Part shown: positions 1 through 7,738 of the stretch, in pieces
How positions within the stretch are numbered: the first letter of the stretch is position 1
Layout of the letters: every line of letters starts with the position of its first letter
Translations under genes and position numbers: made by a program
Source of the DNA: Bacteroidales bacterium
Lineage (GTDB): Bacteria > Bacteroidota > Bacteroidia > Bacteroidales > F082
DNA: 49,640 nt
Reading direction: 5' to 3'
Assembly (NCBI GenBank): GCA_018400955.1
Contig: JAGYLH010000013.1
Location: 1 to 49,640 of the forward strand
The notes under the pieces: generated by a model
What the model was told of the DNA's origin: nothing
Databases searched by the model: none
What the model saw: the letters and a program-made list of their open reading frames with translations, nothing else

Positions 1-126
1 ATTACTGGAAGCGAGCGAGCGGAGGGCATCAGAGCCTGCACCTCACTCATACAGCGAAGCCAGTTTCCTGACCTGGAACATCGGTTGAAATGTTTCCACA
101 ATGACCATCCAATAAATGAACAATAA
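1..126 (+). CDS. possible C-terminal fragment of an upstream gene
   Basis: Frame 1 is open from the window edge to a TAA at 124-126, giving about 41 residues ending in HNDHPINEQ. No domain can be recognised. A second plus frame is open to about position 89, so the choice rests only on length. If real, it is the 3' end of a gene whose start lies outside the window. The AT-rich stretch from 127 to 297 that follows would then be the leader of the oxidoreductase operon. Confidence 0.25.
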   Translation: MTGSERAEGIRACTSLIQRSQFPDLEHRLKCFHNDHPINEQ

Positions 127-297
127 CAAAACAAGCTGCTTGTATATTATTGAAATTATGCATTTTACAACCGCGATTATTTATACTGTTTATAAATTAA
201 CAAGAACCACATGATTTGGTCTCTCACAAGCTGGCTGTTTCGCTTGAAATGCCTAATTTCGTGCAATCGTTTTAATTAAAAATCATAAGCTAATAAT

Positions 298-534
298 ATG
301 GCAAAAGTAAGAGGAGCCATTGTTGTCGATGTTCAGAAATGCAAGGGCTGTGGCGTATGCCTTTCCGCTTGCCCAACATCGGTCATTGAGCTGGCAAAAG
401 AAGTGAATGGTAAAGGTTACCACTTTGCCTATATGGAACAGCCCGAAGCATGTACCGGTTGTTCCAACTGTGCCATCGTATGTCCTGATGGCGTAATCAC
501 TGTTTACAGGGTAAAACTGAACAGTAACAAGTAA
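298..534 (+). CDS. 2-oxoacid:ferredoxin oxidoreductase, delta (2x[4Fe-4S] ferredoxin) subunit
   Basis: This is a 78-residue ferredoxin-like subunit. Two clusters of the form CxxCxxCxxxCP are visible, CKGCGVCLSACP near residues 15-26 and CTGCSNCAIVCP near 52-63. They should hold two [4Fe-4S] clusters that carry electrons from the TPP site to external ferredoxin. The length matches the stand-alone delta subunit of the VOR/KOR family. It is first in a tight four-gene operon: the alpha subunit starts 20 bases downstream, followed by beta and gamma. The complex oxidatively decarboxylates a 2-oxoacid to acyl-CoA with ferredoxin reduction in the cytoplasm. The substrate (branched-chain 2-oxoacid or 2-oxoglutarate) cannot be told from this subunit. 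The ATG start follows an AT-rich leader without a clear Shine-Dalgarno, as is common in Bacteroidota. Confidence 0.9.
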   Translation: MAKVRGAIVVDVQKCKGCGVCLSACPTSVIELAKEVNGKGYHFAYMEQPEACTGCSNCAIVCPDGVITVYRVKLNSNK

Positions 535-554
535 AATCTTAAAAAAGTATTACA

Positions 555-1640
555 ATGGGTGAATTGAAATTAATGAAGGGAAATGAAGCCTTGGCCGAAG
601 CGGCAATACGTGCTGGTGCTGATGCTTATTTCGGATACCCCATCACACCCCAATCGGAGGTGATTGAATATCTTATGGCTGAAAAGCCACACGAGCGCAC
701 TGGCATGGTTGTGCTGCAAGCCGAAAGTGAAGTAGCTGCCATCAATATGGTATATGGGGCTGCCGGAGCGGGCAAACGGGTAATGACCTCGTCATCAAGC
801 CCTGGGATCAGCCTCAAGCAAGAAGGCCTTTCTTATATGGCTGGTGCTGAATTACCATGCGTTTATGCCAACGTGGTTCGTGGTGGTCCGGGATTAGGAA
901 CCATTCAGCCTTCACAGGCCGACTATTTCCAAAGCACAAAAGGCGGCGGGCATGGTGACTACAGGCAGATTGTCTTGGCCCCGGCATCGGTACAGGAAAT
1001 GTCAGATTTTGTGAAGCTTGGTTTCGATTTGGCATTTAAATACCGTACTCCTGTGCTAATCCTCTCGGATGGTGTAATTGGGCAAATGATGGAAAAAGTG
1101 GAACTGTTCGACCAAATGCCTCGCCTGAAAGACGAAGAAATTGCTGAAAATTTTGAATGGGCTACAACAGGCCGTAAAAAAGGAACTGAACGCACCATTA
1201 TAACTTCGTTGGCCCTGCAGGCACACGAAATGGAAGCGCACAACCTACATTTGCAAGCCAAGTACAAAACCATTTCTGAAAATGAAGTCCGTTTTGAAAC
1301 CTTTGATTGCGAAGATGCAGAATACATAATTGTAGCGTATGGTTCAAGTGCGCGAATTGCCCAAAAAACCGTACAAATCGCAAGAAAAAAAGGCATCAAG
1401 GTCGGCTTGTTCAGGTTGATTTCGCTGTATCCCTTCCCCTCTGCTGATTTGCAAAAATTATGCAAACAAGGCGTAAAGGGATTTCTTGCTGTGGAAATGA
1501 GTGCCGGCCAAATGGTGGAAGATGTTATGCTTGCCGTTAAAGGTTGTGCCAAGGTGGAACATTTTGGCCGCTTTGGAGGTATCATCCACACGCCCGAAGA
1601 AGTGCTCAAAGCATTGGAACAAAAAATTATAGGAGGCTAA
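555..1640 (+). CDS. vorB: 2-oxoacid:ferredoxin oxidoreductase alpha subunit (VorB-like)
   Basis: This 361-residue protein is the alpha subunit of a ferredoxin-dependent 2-oxoacid oxidoreductase. The N-terminus has the family motif MKGNEALAEAAIRAGADAYF followed by GYPITPQSEVIEYL, the TPP pyrimidine-binding fold of the POR alpha family. A C-terminal transketolase-like part follows, with YGSSARIAQK and LISLYPFP near residues 255-300. Length is normal for VorB/KorA. It sits between the ferredoxin subunit and the TPP-binding beta subunit, which starts only 4 bases after its stop, so translation is probably coupled. Bacteroidota homologues are usually called 3-methyl-2-oxobutanoate dehydrogenase subunit VorB. 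The sequence alone does not separate 2-oxoisovalerate from 2-oxoglutarate as substrate. Confidence 0.92.
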   Translation: MGELKLMKGNEALAEAAIRAGADAYFGYPITPQSEVIEYLMAEKPHERTGMVVLQAESEVAAINMVYGAAGAGKRVMTSSSSPGISLKQEGLSYMAGAELPCVYANVVRGGPGLGTIQPSQADYFQSTKGGGHGDYRQIVLAPASVQEMSDFVKLGFDLAFKYRTPVLILSDGVIGQMMEKVELFDQMPRLKDEEIAENFEWATTGRKKGTERTIITSLALQAHEMEAHNLHLQAKYKTISENEVRFETFDCEDAEYIIVAYGSSARIAQKTVQIARKKGIKVGLFRLISLYPFPSADLQKLCKQGVKGFLAVEMSAGQMVEDVMLAVKGCAKVEHFGRFGGIIHTPEEVLKALEQKIIGG

Positions 1641-1644
1641 AGCT

Positions 1645-2430
1645 ATGACCAATTTAACATTGGAAGATATTATAAAACCGGAAAATCTGGTTCACGAACG
1701 TACCAAACTGATGACGGACAAAACGCTGAGTTATTGCCCGGGTTGTGGACACGGAACTGCACATCATATCATCATGGAAGTGATTGAAGAACTTGATATG
1801 CAGGAACAAACAATCGGCGTGGCACCGGTTGGATGTTCTGTATTGGCTTACGATTTCATGAATATCGACATGCAGCAAGCTGCTCACGGCAGGGCTCCTG
1901 CAGTGGCCACAGGCATTAAACGCGTTTATCCAAATAAAATCGTTTTCACTTACCAGGGTGATGGTGACTTGGCCGCTATTGGCACTGCTGAAACCATTCA
2001 TGCCTGCAACCGTGGTGAAAATATCGTAATCGTTTTTGTTAACAACGGTATTTACGGTATGACAGGCGGCCAAATGGCCCCCACCACCCTTCCCGGTATG
2101 AAATCGTCCACTTCGCCCTATGGCCGGGATGTACATGATATGGGGAATCCGCTTAAAATGACAGAATTGGTGGCCCAACTGCCAGGCACTTATTTTGTAA
2201 CCCGTCAGGCGGTACATACACCTTCAGCAGTGCGGAAAGCTAAACGCTCTATACGAAAAGCATTTGAAAACCAAAGAGATGGAAATCACGGAATTTCATT
2301 TGTCGAAATAGTTTCCAATTGTAACTCCGGATGGAAAATGACACCGACGGATTCCAATGTCTGGATGGTTGAAAATATGCTTCCTTTTTATCCGCTTGGC
2401 GACATTAAGGTTGATGGAAAGCTCTTATAA
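1645..2430 (+). CDS. 2-oxoacid:ferredoxin oxidoreductase beta (TPP-binding) subunit
   Basis: This 261-residue protein carries the thiamine pyrophosphate site. The start of the fold is marked by YCPGCGHGTAHH near residue 30. The Mg-TPP motif is GDGDLAAIGTAETIHA, ending with VNNGIYGMTGGQMAPTT near residues 110-152. The cysteine of CPGCGHG is typical of the KorB/VorA family. The start ATG follows a GGAGG sequence about 8 bases upstream, which overlaps the end of the alpha gene and is one of the few clear Shine-Dalgarno sites in the window. Together with alpha it forms the catalytic core. Length and order delta-alpha-beta-gamma are those of four-subunit VOR/KOR complexes. Confidence 0.92.
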   Translation: MTNLTLEDIIKPENLVHERTKLMTDKTLSYCPGCGHGTAHHIIMEVIEELDMQEQTIGVAPVGCSVLAYDFMNIDMQQAAHGRAPAVATGIKRVYPNKIVFTYQGDGDLAAIGTAETIHACNRGENIVIVFVNNGIYGMTGGQMAPTTLPGMKSSTSPYGRDVHDMGNPLKMTELVAQLPGTYFVTRQAVHTPSAVRKAKRSIRKAFENQRDGNHGISFVEIVSNCNSGWKMTPTDSNVWMVENMLPFYPLGDIKVDGKLL

Positions 2431-2454
2431 AGAAAGAAATTAAAATTACAGATC

Positions 2455-3009
2455 ATGACTGAAGAATTAATAATTGCCGGTTTTGGTGGACAAGGTGTCT
2501 TATCTATGGGTAAAATATTGGCCTATAGTGGCATCATGCAAGAGCAAGAAGTGAGTTGGATGCCGTCATACGGCCCTGAGATGCGTGGAGGCACAGCCAA
2601 TGTAATAGTAATCGTTAGCGATGAGCGTATCAGCAGTCCCATTCTTACCATATTCGACACGGCCATCATCCTCAACCAGCAGTCGATGGACAAATTCGAA
2701 AAAAGCGTGAGGCCAGGTGGAGTGCTCATCTACGACCCCAATGGAATAACCCGTCATCCGGAACGCACCGATATCAATATTTATCAGGTTGAAGGCGCCA
2801 GGCTTGCCTCCGAAATGGGCAACGCAAAAATTTTCAATATGGTGATATTAGGTGCTTACCTCAAGGTGAAACCTATTGTTAAACTTGACAATGTTATCAA
2901 AGGCCTGATGAAATCATTGCCTGTGCGTTATCACAAGCTGATCCCACTAAATGAAGATGCTATCACCATGGGAATGAAGAATGTAGTTGATAAAAATATA
3001 GTGAACTAG
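2455..3009 (+). CDS. 2-oxoacid:ferredoxin oxidoreductase gamma subunit
   Basis: This 184-residue protein is the gamma (CoA-binding) subunit. Family hallmarks are IAGFGGQGVLSMGKILA at residues 7-23 and WMPSYGPEMRGGTANV near 35-50. It starts 24 bases after the beta gene and is the last gene of the operon; a strong intrinsic terminator lies about 70 bases beyond its stop. In the complex, gamma closes the active site and helps place CoA for acyl-CoA formation. Length is normal and no residues look missing. Confidence 0.92.
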   Translation: MTEELIIAGFGGQGVLSMGKILAYSGIMQEQEVSWMPSYGPEMRGGTANVIVIVSDERISSPILTIFDTAIILNQQSMDKFEKSVRPGGVLIYDPNGITRHPERTDINIYQVEGARLASEMGNAKIFNMVILGAYLKVKPIVKLDNVIKGLMKSLPVRYHKLIPLNEDAITMGMKNVVDKNIVN

Positions 3010-3077
3010 CATTTCTAATCTTAAATCATTCAAAATTGATGCTATTAGTTTAGCGAAAAATTTCAAGTTGGTTATAT

Positions 3078-3110
3078 AAGCTTCCATGGAGATTCTATGG
3101 AAGCTTTTTA
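3078..3110 (+). terminator. intrinsic terminator of the oxidoreductase operon
   Basis: Perfect 10-bp inverted repeat AAGCTTCCAT (3078-3087) and ATGGAAGCTT (3097-3106) with a 9-base loop, followed by TTTTA. It lies about 70 bases after the gamma-subunit stop. Confidence 0.8.
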
Positions 3111-3148
3111 TTAGAGGGATCATTCATAAAAGCTAGGGCGTTTATCTT

Positions 3149-3156
3149 TAGCTTTG
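3149..3156 (+). promoter_or_regulatory. possible Bacteroidota -7 box (TAGCTTTG)
   Basis: TAGCTTTG matches the TAnnTTTG -7 consensus of Bacteroidota promoters and lies 34 bases before the ATG of the epimerase/reductase gene, just after the operon terminator. No convincing TTG -33 box is seen at the usual distance, so this is a position-supported guess. Confidence 0.35.
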
Positions 3157-3190
3157 CACCTAATAGTTTTTATTAAAAACAAGATTCATT

Positions 3191-4222
3191 ATGATCAAAA
3201 CAGTTTTAGTTACAGGTGGCACCGGTTATATAGGTTCCTGGGTTGTAAAATATTTATTGGAGAAATCTTATACCGTAAGGCTTACTGTTAGAAACAAAAA
3301 CAAGCAAGCAAACTATGCACATCTAAGCAAGCTTGCTGACACATCTTCAGGTAAACTCGAAATTTGGGAAGCAGACCTGCTGATAAAAGGCTCTTTTGAT
3401 GCAGCTGCTAATGGTGCTGATTCCATTATGCATATCGCCTCCCCCTTTATCCTGAAAGTTAAAGATGCACAAAAGGAGTTGATTAATCCTGCTTTGCTTG
3501 GCACCAGAAATGTGCTGGAGGCTGCCAACGCTTCCCCCAGTGTAAAAAAAGTTGTGCTTACCAGCAGCGTGGCCGCAGTTTATGGCGACAATATCGACAT
3601 GAAAGCAATGGGTCTGAATGAGTTTACCGAGGAGCATTTCAACAATACAAGTTCGTTAAAACACCAACCCTACTCCTATTCCAAAGCACTTGCCGAAAAG
3701 GAGGCATGGGATATTTACAAATCGCAATCGCAGTGGAAACTGGTAGTCATCAATCCCTCCTTTGTTATGGGACCGGCCATAAACCCTGATACCAATTCGG
3801 AAAGCATTGGCTTTATGAAAGATATCTTATCAGGAAAACTGGCTATGGGTGCACCCGATTTGTATTTTGGCTTTGTAGATGCACGCGATGTGGCCAAGGC
3901 ACACTTGCTGGCATTGGAAAATCATGCTGCTGATGGTAGGCACATCCTGGCCGAGCGCACTACCGGTGTGTTTGAACTGACACAAATCATCAAATCAATT
4001 TTTGGAAAGAAATTTAAACTTCCAACAAAAAAATCCCCAAAACTGCTGATGTATCTTGTAGGATGGATGTTTGGGCTGAACGCTAAATTTATAACACGCA
4101 ATGTGGGGCATGCCATAAAGCTGAATAATACGAAAAGCAGCATAAAATTGGGACTTGTTTACACGCCCTTGGAAAAAACAATCGAGGATATGGTGAATCA
4201 ATTGGATAAATCAAGTGATTAA
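3191..4222 (+). CDS. NAD(P)-dependent epimerase/dihydroflavonol reductase-like SDR
   Basis: This 343-residue extended short-chain dehydrogenase/reductase has the Rossmann glycine motif TGGTGYIG at residues 8-15 and the catalytic Tyr-x3-Lys pair at Y161-K165 in QPYSYSKALAEKEAW. SSVAAVYG just before it supplies the usual serine. The overall pattern (SPFILKVKDAQKELINPAL, then PSFVMGP and a conserved VDARDVAKAH) fits the dihydroflavonol-4-reductase/aldehyde-reductase-like group, which reduces small carbonyl or aldehyde compounds with NADPH. The physiological substrate cannot be predicted. The gene seems monocistronic: a terminator lies upstream and 52 bases separate it from the next start. No membrane segment or signal peptide is evident. 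Confidence 0.85.
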   Translation: MIKTVLVTGGTGYIGSWVVKYLLEKSYTVRLTVRNKNKQANYAHLSKLADTSSGKLEIWEADLLIKGSFDAAANGADSIMHIASPFILKVKDAQKELINPALLGTRNVLEAANASPSVKKVVLTSSVAAVYGDNIDMKAMGLNEFTEEHFNNTSSLKHQPYSYSKALAEKEAWDIYKSQSQWKLVVINPSFVMGPAINPDTNSESIGFMKDILSGKLAMGAPDLYFGFVDARDVAKAHLLALENHAADGRHILAERTTGVFELTQIIKSIFGKKFKLPTKKSPKLLMYLVGWMFGLNAKFITRNVGHAIKLNNTKSSIKLGLVYTPLEKTIEDMVNQLDKSSD

Positions 4223-4274
4223 ACGAAATAAATTGGAGAAACTCATCATATTTATCACTATCAATTAAAGCACT

Positions 4275-4781
4275 GTGAACAATCTGATTGAAGTTTGGCG
4301 CCAAAAAATGACTGAGAAGCAGGGCTCAAGAAAACTGAATCCCAACAATAAATGGCTGGAATCCCTGAAGCGCTTAAACAATAAGAATTTAAGCACTGTT
4401 GCTGCTGAAACACACCAAAGTATTTTCAGTCAACTCGACTGTCTCCAATGTGCCAATTGCTGTAAAAGCATTCCACCCATCATTAACGAAACCGACGCAA
4501 ACCGCATAGCCAAATATCTGCGCATGAAGCCTACAAACTTCAAACAGCAATATACACGGCACGACGAAGATGGCGATATGGTACTCAACCAAACACCCTG
4601 CCATTTCTTAGGTGACGATAATTACTGCAGCATATATGAGGTGCGGCCCAAAGCATGCAGGGCCTATCCGCATACTGACGGCTATGAGTTTACTGAAAAC
4701 CTGACGTTGCATGCTGTCAATGCCAGCTTCTGCCCTGCCGTGTACCATATACTTGAAAAAATGAAACTACGCCTTCCATGA
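4275..4781 (+). CDS. YkgJ-family cysteine cluster protein
   Basis: This 168-residue protein carries the cysteine pattern of the YkgJ/UPF0153 metal- or Fe-S-binding family: CLQCANCC near residues 56-63, then CHFLG, YCSIYEVRPKACRAYPH near 115-135 and a final Cys near residue 155. These cysteines probably hold a zinc or iron-sulfur site; no enzymatic role is established for the family. The GTG start at 4275 keeps the N-terminal LIEVWRQK helix that I consider typical of relatives; an ATG at 4308 (residue 12) is the alternative. The stop overlaps the start of the next gene in an ATGA arrangement, so the two are probably translationally coupled. Confidence 0.8.
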   Translation: MNNLIEVWRQKMTEKQGSRKLNPNNKWLESLKRLNNKNLSTVAAETHQSIFSQLDCLQCANCCKSIPPIINETDANRIAKYLRMKPTNFKQQYTRHDEDGDMVLNQTPCHFLGDDNYCSIYEVRPKACRAYPHTDGYEFTENLTLHAVNASFCPAVYHILEKMKLRLP

Positions 4782-5587
4782 GGCTCTTCAAACAAATGAC
4801 AGAAAAGATAAATGATAGCAAGATCAATCAAATATTGGAAGAAGCAGCACTGCGATACAATACAAGGGCATTTATTGAAGATGACCCTATTTGCATCCCC
4901 CATCAGTTTGTGGTGAAAGAAGACATTGAAATTGCTGGCTTTTTTGCTGCCATTCTGGCCTGGGGCCAGCGCAAAACGATTATTGCAAAATCCTATCAGT
5001 TACTCGGCTTGATGAACAACAAGCCGTACGACTTTTTGATGCATGCTTCAGATAATGAGTTGAAAGCCTTTCGGTTTTTTAAGCACCGCACTTTTAATGG
5101 GGATGATTTTTTGGCCATTTTTAATGGGTTAAGAATGATTTATAAGCATCATGGTGGCCTGGAAAAGCTTATGGAATCGGGTTTTAAAGAAAAGGATGCC
5201 TGGCAGGCCATTGCAAAACTAAACCGGGTGATGTTCAGCTATCCGCACCTCAGCCGCAGCCGCAAGCACATTTCGAATCCTGAAACAGGTTCAGCAGCCA
5301 AACGATTGCATATGTATTTGCGCTGGATGGTGCGCAAAGATAAGAATGGTGTGGATTTCGGTATTTGGAAAGGTATTTCTCCGGCACAGTTACTTTGCCC
5401 GCTTGATGTGCATGTAGCACATACTGCCAGAAAGCTGGGATTGTTAAATCGACGGGCAAACGATCGAAAGGCTGTGGACGAGCTAACAGTCAATCTCAGG
5501 CTTTTTGACCAGACTGATCCTGTCCGCTATGACTTTGCGCTTTTTGGAATCAGTAAATATGAAAACACAAATCTATTAACAGGATAA
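4778..5587 (+). CDS. TIGR02757 family protein (DUF2400)
   Basis: This 269-residue protein matches the TIGR02757/DUF2400 family of uncharacterised bacterial proteins. Typical segments are DPICIPHQF, then IEIAGFFAAILAWGQRKTII, RTFNGDDF, KRLHMYLRWMVRKD with GVDFGIW, and PLDVHVAHTARKLGLL in the C-terminal third. The fold may relate to helix-hairpin-helix DNA glycosylases, but no activity has been assigned, so none is claimed here. The start overlaps the preceding stop (ATGA at 4778-4781); an in-frame ATG at 4796 is an alternative. No signal peptide or membrane segment is visible, so it is probably cytoplasmic. Confidence 0.85.
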   Translation: MRLFKQMTEKINDSKINQILEEAALRYNTRAFIEDDPICIPHQFVVKEDIEIAGFFAAILAWGQRKTIIAKSYQLLGLMNNKPYDFLMHASDNELKAFRFFKHRTFNGDDFLAIFNGLRMIYKHHGGLEKLMESGFKEKDAWQAIAKLNRVMFSYPHLSRSRKHISNPETGSAAKRLHMYLRWMVRKDKNGVDFGIWKGISPAQLLCPLDVHVAHTARKLGLLNRRANDRKAVDELTVNLRLFDQTDPVRYDFALFGISKYENTNLLTG

Positions 5588-5638
5588 GTGGTTTTCCTGT
5601 GTTTTTTGATACTTTTACAGCTTAAATAAAAGGGATAA

Positions 5639-6457
5639 ATGAATACACAATCAAAAGACACTTCCTGGAAAGAAAAGCTACGGGTCATCATTTTTGAGCA
5701 TCATACCAAAGCGGGCCGGCTGTTTGATGAGTTTTTACTGATTGTAATTCTGGCGAGCGTGCTGGTTGTATTTCTCGACAGCATTGAATCATATAATATA
5801 AAGTATAAAAACATTTTCCTGATCTTAGAGTGGGGATTTACAATCATTTTTTCAATAGAGTATATCATACGGATTGTTATTTCACGAAACAAACTTCAAT
5901 ATATTACGAGTTTTTATGGCATCATTGATTTCCTTTCAATTATCCCTACCTATATCAGTCTGCTTGTTGCCGGATCGCAATTCCTTATTATTATACGTGT
6001 ATTGCGCTTGCTCCGCGTTTTCAGAATCCTGAAGCTTGTCAAATTTACTTATGCTTCGATATACCTGCTGCATGCCTTTAAGCATTCCCGCGAAAAAATC
6101 ATTATCTTTTTTGGAACTGTACTTGTTATCGTAACCATTGTTGGAGCCATCATGTACCTTGTTGAAGGCCCCGAAAATGGATTCAGTAGCATACCGCAAA
6201 GTATCTACTGGGCCATTGTTACCATTACAACTGTGGGCTATGGCGATATTGCCCCTTCAACAGCGCTCGGGCAAATTATTGCATCCATTCTGATGATCAC
6301 GGGTTATGCCATCATTGCCGTTCCAACTGGCATCGTAACTGCTGAAATGACGCGCGAAAAGTACCGCTCTAAAGATTTACCGATGATTTGCGATGCCTGT
6401 AACGAACACAATGAGATTGATGGCCGCTTTTGCAAAAAGTGTGGGAATAAACTATAA
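5639..6457 (+). CDS. voltage-gated-type potassium channel with C-terminal zinc ribbon
   Basis: This 272-residue inner-membrane protein has the six-helix layout of voltage-gated K+ channels. S1-S3 span roughly residues 28-115. S4 is arginine-rich (RVLRLLRVFRILKLVK, about residues 120-136). A pore helix leads into the selectivity filter TTVGYGD at residues 197-203, and S6 follows. The tail after S6 ends with two Cys pairs, CDAC and CKKC, spaced like a zinc ribbon. The protein should pass K+ in response to membrane voltage. The ribbon could serve as a cytoplasmic tetramerisation or sensing module; that is inference. It is separated from its neighbours by about 50 and 200 bases and appears monocistronic. 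Confidence 0.9.
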   Translation: MNTQSKDTSWKEKLRVIIFEHHTKAGRLFDEFLLIVILASVLVVFLDSIESYNIKYKNIFLILEWGFTIIFSIEYIIRIVISRNKLQYITSFYGIIDFLSIIPTYISLLVAGSQFLIIIRVLRLLRVFRILKLVKFTYASIYLLHAFKHSREKIIIFFGTVLVIVTIVGAIMYLVEGPENGFSSIPQSIYWAIVTITTVGYGDIAPSTALGQIIASILMITGYAIIAVPTGIVTAEMTREKYRSKDLPMICDACNEHNEIDGRFCKKCGNKL

Positions 6458-6509
6458 CTGCATAATTGTTTAATCAATTTTGCATTAAAGTTGCTCACCA
6501 TTATTAAGG

Positions 6510-6541
6510 CATTAAGGATATGCATTTAGGATATCTTAATG
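6510..6541. repeat. imperfect inverted repeat after the channel gene
   Basis: CATTAAGGATAT and ATATCTTAATG form an 11-bp stem with one bulged G around a short loop. There is no T tract, so it is at best a weak terminator for the channel gene. Confidence 0.3.
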
Positions 6542-6625
6542 AACCTTAACTTCTTAATGGTTTAAAAAAAATCAGTGCCAATCTGCTAGAATTCCAAATT
6601 TGCCTGACCCCAATATAACAGTAAA

Positions 6626-6650
6626 GCCGGCCAGGAGAACCCCGACCGGC
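6626..6650 (-). terminator. GC-rich hairpin after the minus-strand lipoprotein gene
   Basis: GCCGG (6626-6630) pairs with CCGGC (6646-6650) in otherwise AT-rich DNA, about 25 bases beyond the stop of the minus-strand lipoprotein gene. The T tract on the minus side is poor, so the terminator role is uncertain. Confidence 0.3.
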
Positions 6651-6675
6651 CATTACTAACCACATCATAGATAAA

Positions 6676-7140
6676 CTACAAATGTATGCCCCCCCGGGCA
6701 TGAATGGTCTTTTTGTTGTAAAAACCTTCCAGAACAACATCAAAATCAGCCTGAAGACTATTTGATGAAGCTTCTGAAACAACTATCTTTCCAGACACAC
6801 ATTTGTAAAACTCATCTGATGCACCATAAACATTCAGGCTAAACCGCGAAAGCTGATCCAGTCCGAAATCGTATGACCCGGGGCCAGAATAATTCTCTAA
6901 TTTAAGTTCAAATAACGATTTGCCTGCAATATCGAAGTTTTGTACGTTGAATTGGAGAAAATGGTTACTTAATTGATAATTTTCAACCTGATTGATGCAA
7001 AGTTGCTGCTCTACATCGCCAGTAAGCTCAGCTTTGAAAACACCCTTGCATTCCCATTCGTTATTGCCGGAGGGGGCGGTGCAACAAGGCAGAACCAAGC
7101 TACTGATAAGTATAAAAACTATCACTTTAAAAACCTTCAT
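6676..7140 (-). CDS. small predicted lipoprotein, function unknown
   Basis: This 154-residue protein begins with a lipoprotein-type signal (MKVFKVIVFILISSLVLPCC), with the acylated cysteine probably at residue 19 or 20. The mature part is polar and contains short alternating stretches suggestive of beta strands (FLQFNVQNFDIAG, SLFELKLENYSGPGSYDFG, ADFDVVLEGFYNKKT). I do not recognise a family. The N-terminus of the mature chain has Cys in EWECKGVFKAEL and again in CINQV and FYKCVSG. It starts 35 bases after the reconstructed end of another lipoprotein gene on the same strand, so the pair looks like a small operon. It is probably an envelope protein. Confidence 0.65.
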   Translation of the reverse strand: MKVFKVIVFILISSLVLPCCTAPSGNNEWECKGVFKAELTGDVEQQLCINQVENYQLSNHFLQFNVQNFDIAGKSLFELKLENYSGPGSYDFGLDQLSRFSLNVYGASDEFYKCVSGKIVVSEASSNSLQADFDVVLEGFYNKKTIHARGGIHL

Positions 7141-7175
7141 TGCTTCTTAGCTATATCTTTAGACGCTTTTACAAA

Positions 7176-7586
7176 TTATTTTCCAGACACCTGCAAAGTG
7201 GCTTGCGCAACAAATGATGCGTTTACATTGGCACCACTACGCACAGTACCAGTCATTACAAAGTCCAAGTTCCTGACATGCGCGGAAATGGGTTTGGGAA
7301 AAAGAACGGCTGATCCTTGATCAATTGCAGCGGGCCTTGGAAAATTTCATTTCCCAATCCACCCGGGAATTTAACCTCAACCTTGATGATTTCAACATCA
7401 TCAGTTATGCATGTGATAGCAAAATCAATATCAGCTCCGGTCAAAGTGATTGATGTAGCCGAAAAACCGGCACATAGGCTGCTGGAATTGGAGCAGGCTC
7501 TTCCTTTCTTTTTTACAAGAAGGAAGGGTGAGCATGCTGAATAAAAACAGCAAGCCCAATGAAAAAATCATTGTTTTAGTTTTCAT
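7176..7586 (-). pseudogene. small lipoprotein gene split by two homopolymer frameshifts
   Basis: Read on the minus strand, an ATG at 7586 opens a lipoprotein signal (MKTKTMIFSLGLLFLFSM, then LTLPSCKK). That frame stops soon after. Removing one base from the six-base run at 7509-7514 continues the protein as GRACSNSSSLCAGFSATS and then TLTGADIDFAITCITDD. Adding one base to the five-base run at 7299-7303 continues it as FPKPISAHVRNLDFVMTG and on to QATLQVSGK and a TAA at 7176-7178. The corrected product is about 135 residues with a coherent beta-rich look. It precedes another lipoprotein gene by 35 bases. Both breaks lie in homopolymers, so sequencing error is as likely as real inactivation. 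No family is recognised. Confidence 0.6.
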
Positions 7587-7688
7587 TTTGATATGGTATT
7601 AAATTAAACATGCCGCGAATATAGGGCAATGGAAGTGCCATTGTCAAAAGTATTTGATGAATGCATCGTTTAGAAGGATAACTGCTAT

Positions 7689-7715
7689 GGTTTTTTTATT
7701 ATTCGCAAAAAAACC
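7689..7715 (-). terminator. AT-rich hairpin after the LytTR regulator gene
   Basis: GGTTTTTTT (7689-7697) and AAAAAAACC (7707-7715) form a perfect 9-bp stem with a 9-base loop. It lies 24 bases beyond the minus-strand stop at 7739. The A/T stem could act as a terminator in either direction. Confidence 0.4.
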
Positions 7716-7738
7716 GATGCTTTTTCAAAGTCAATTTC

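Noticed and set aside
7317..7544. Plus-strand frames at 6973-7320 and 7317-7544
   Set aside because: They are antisense to the lipoprotein pair and contain no recognisable domain; the minus strand gives coherent lipoproteins.
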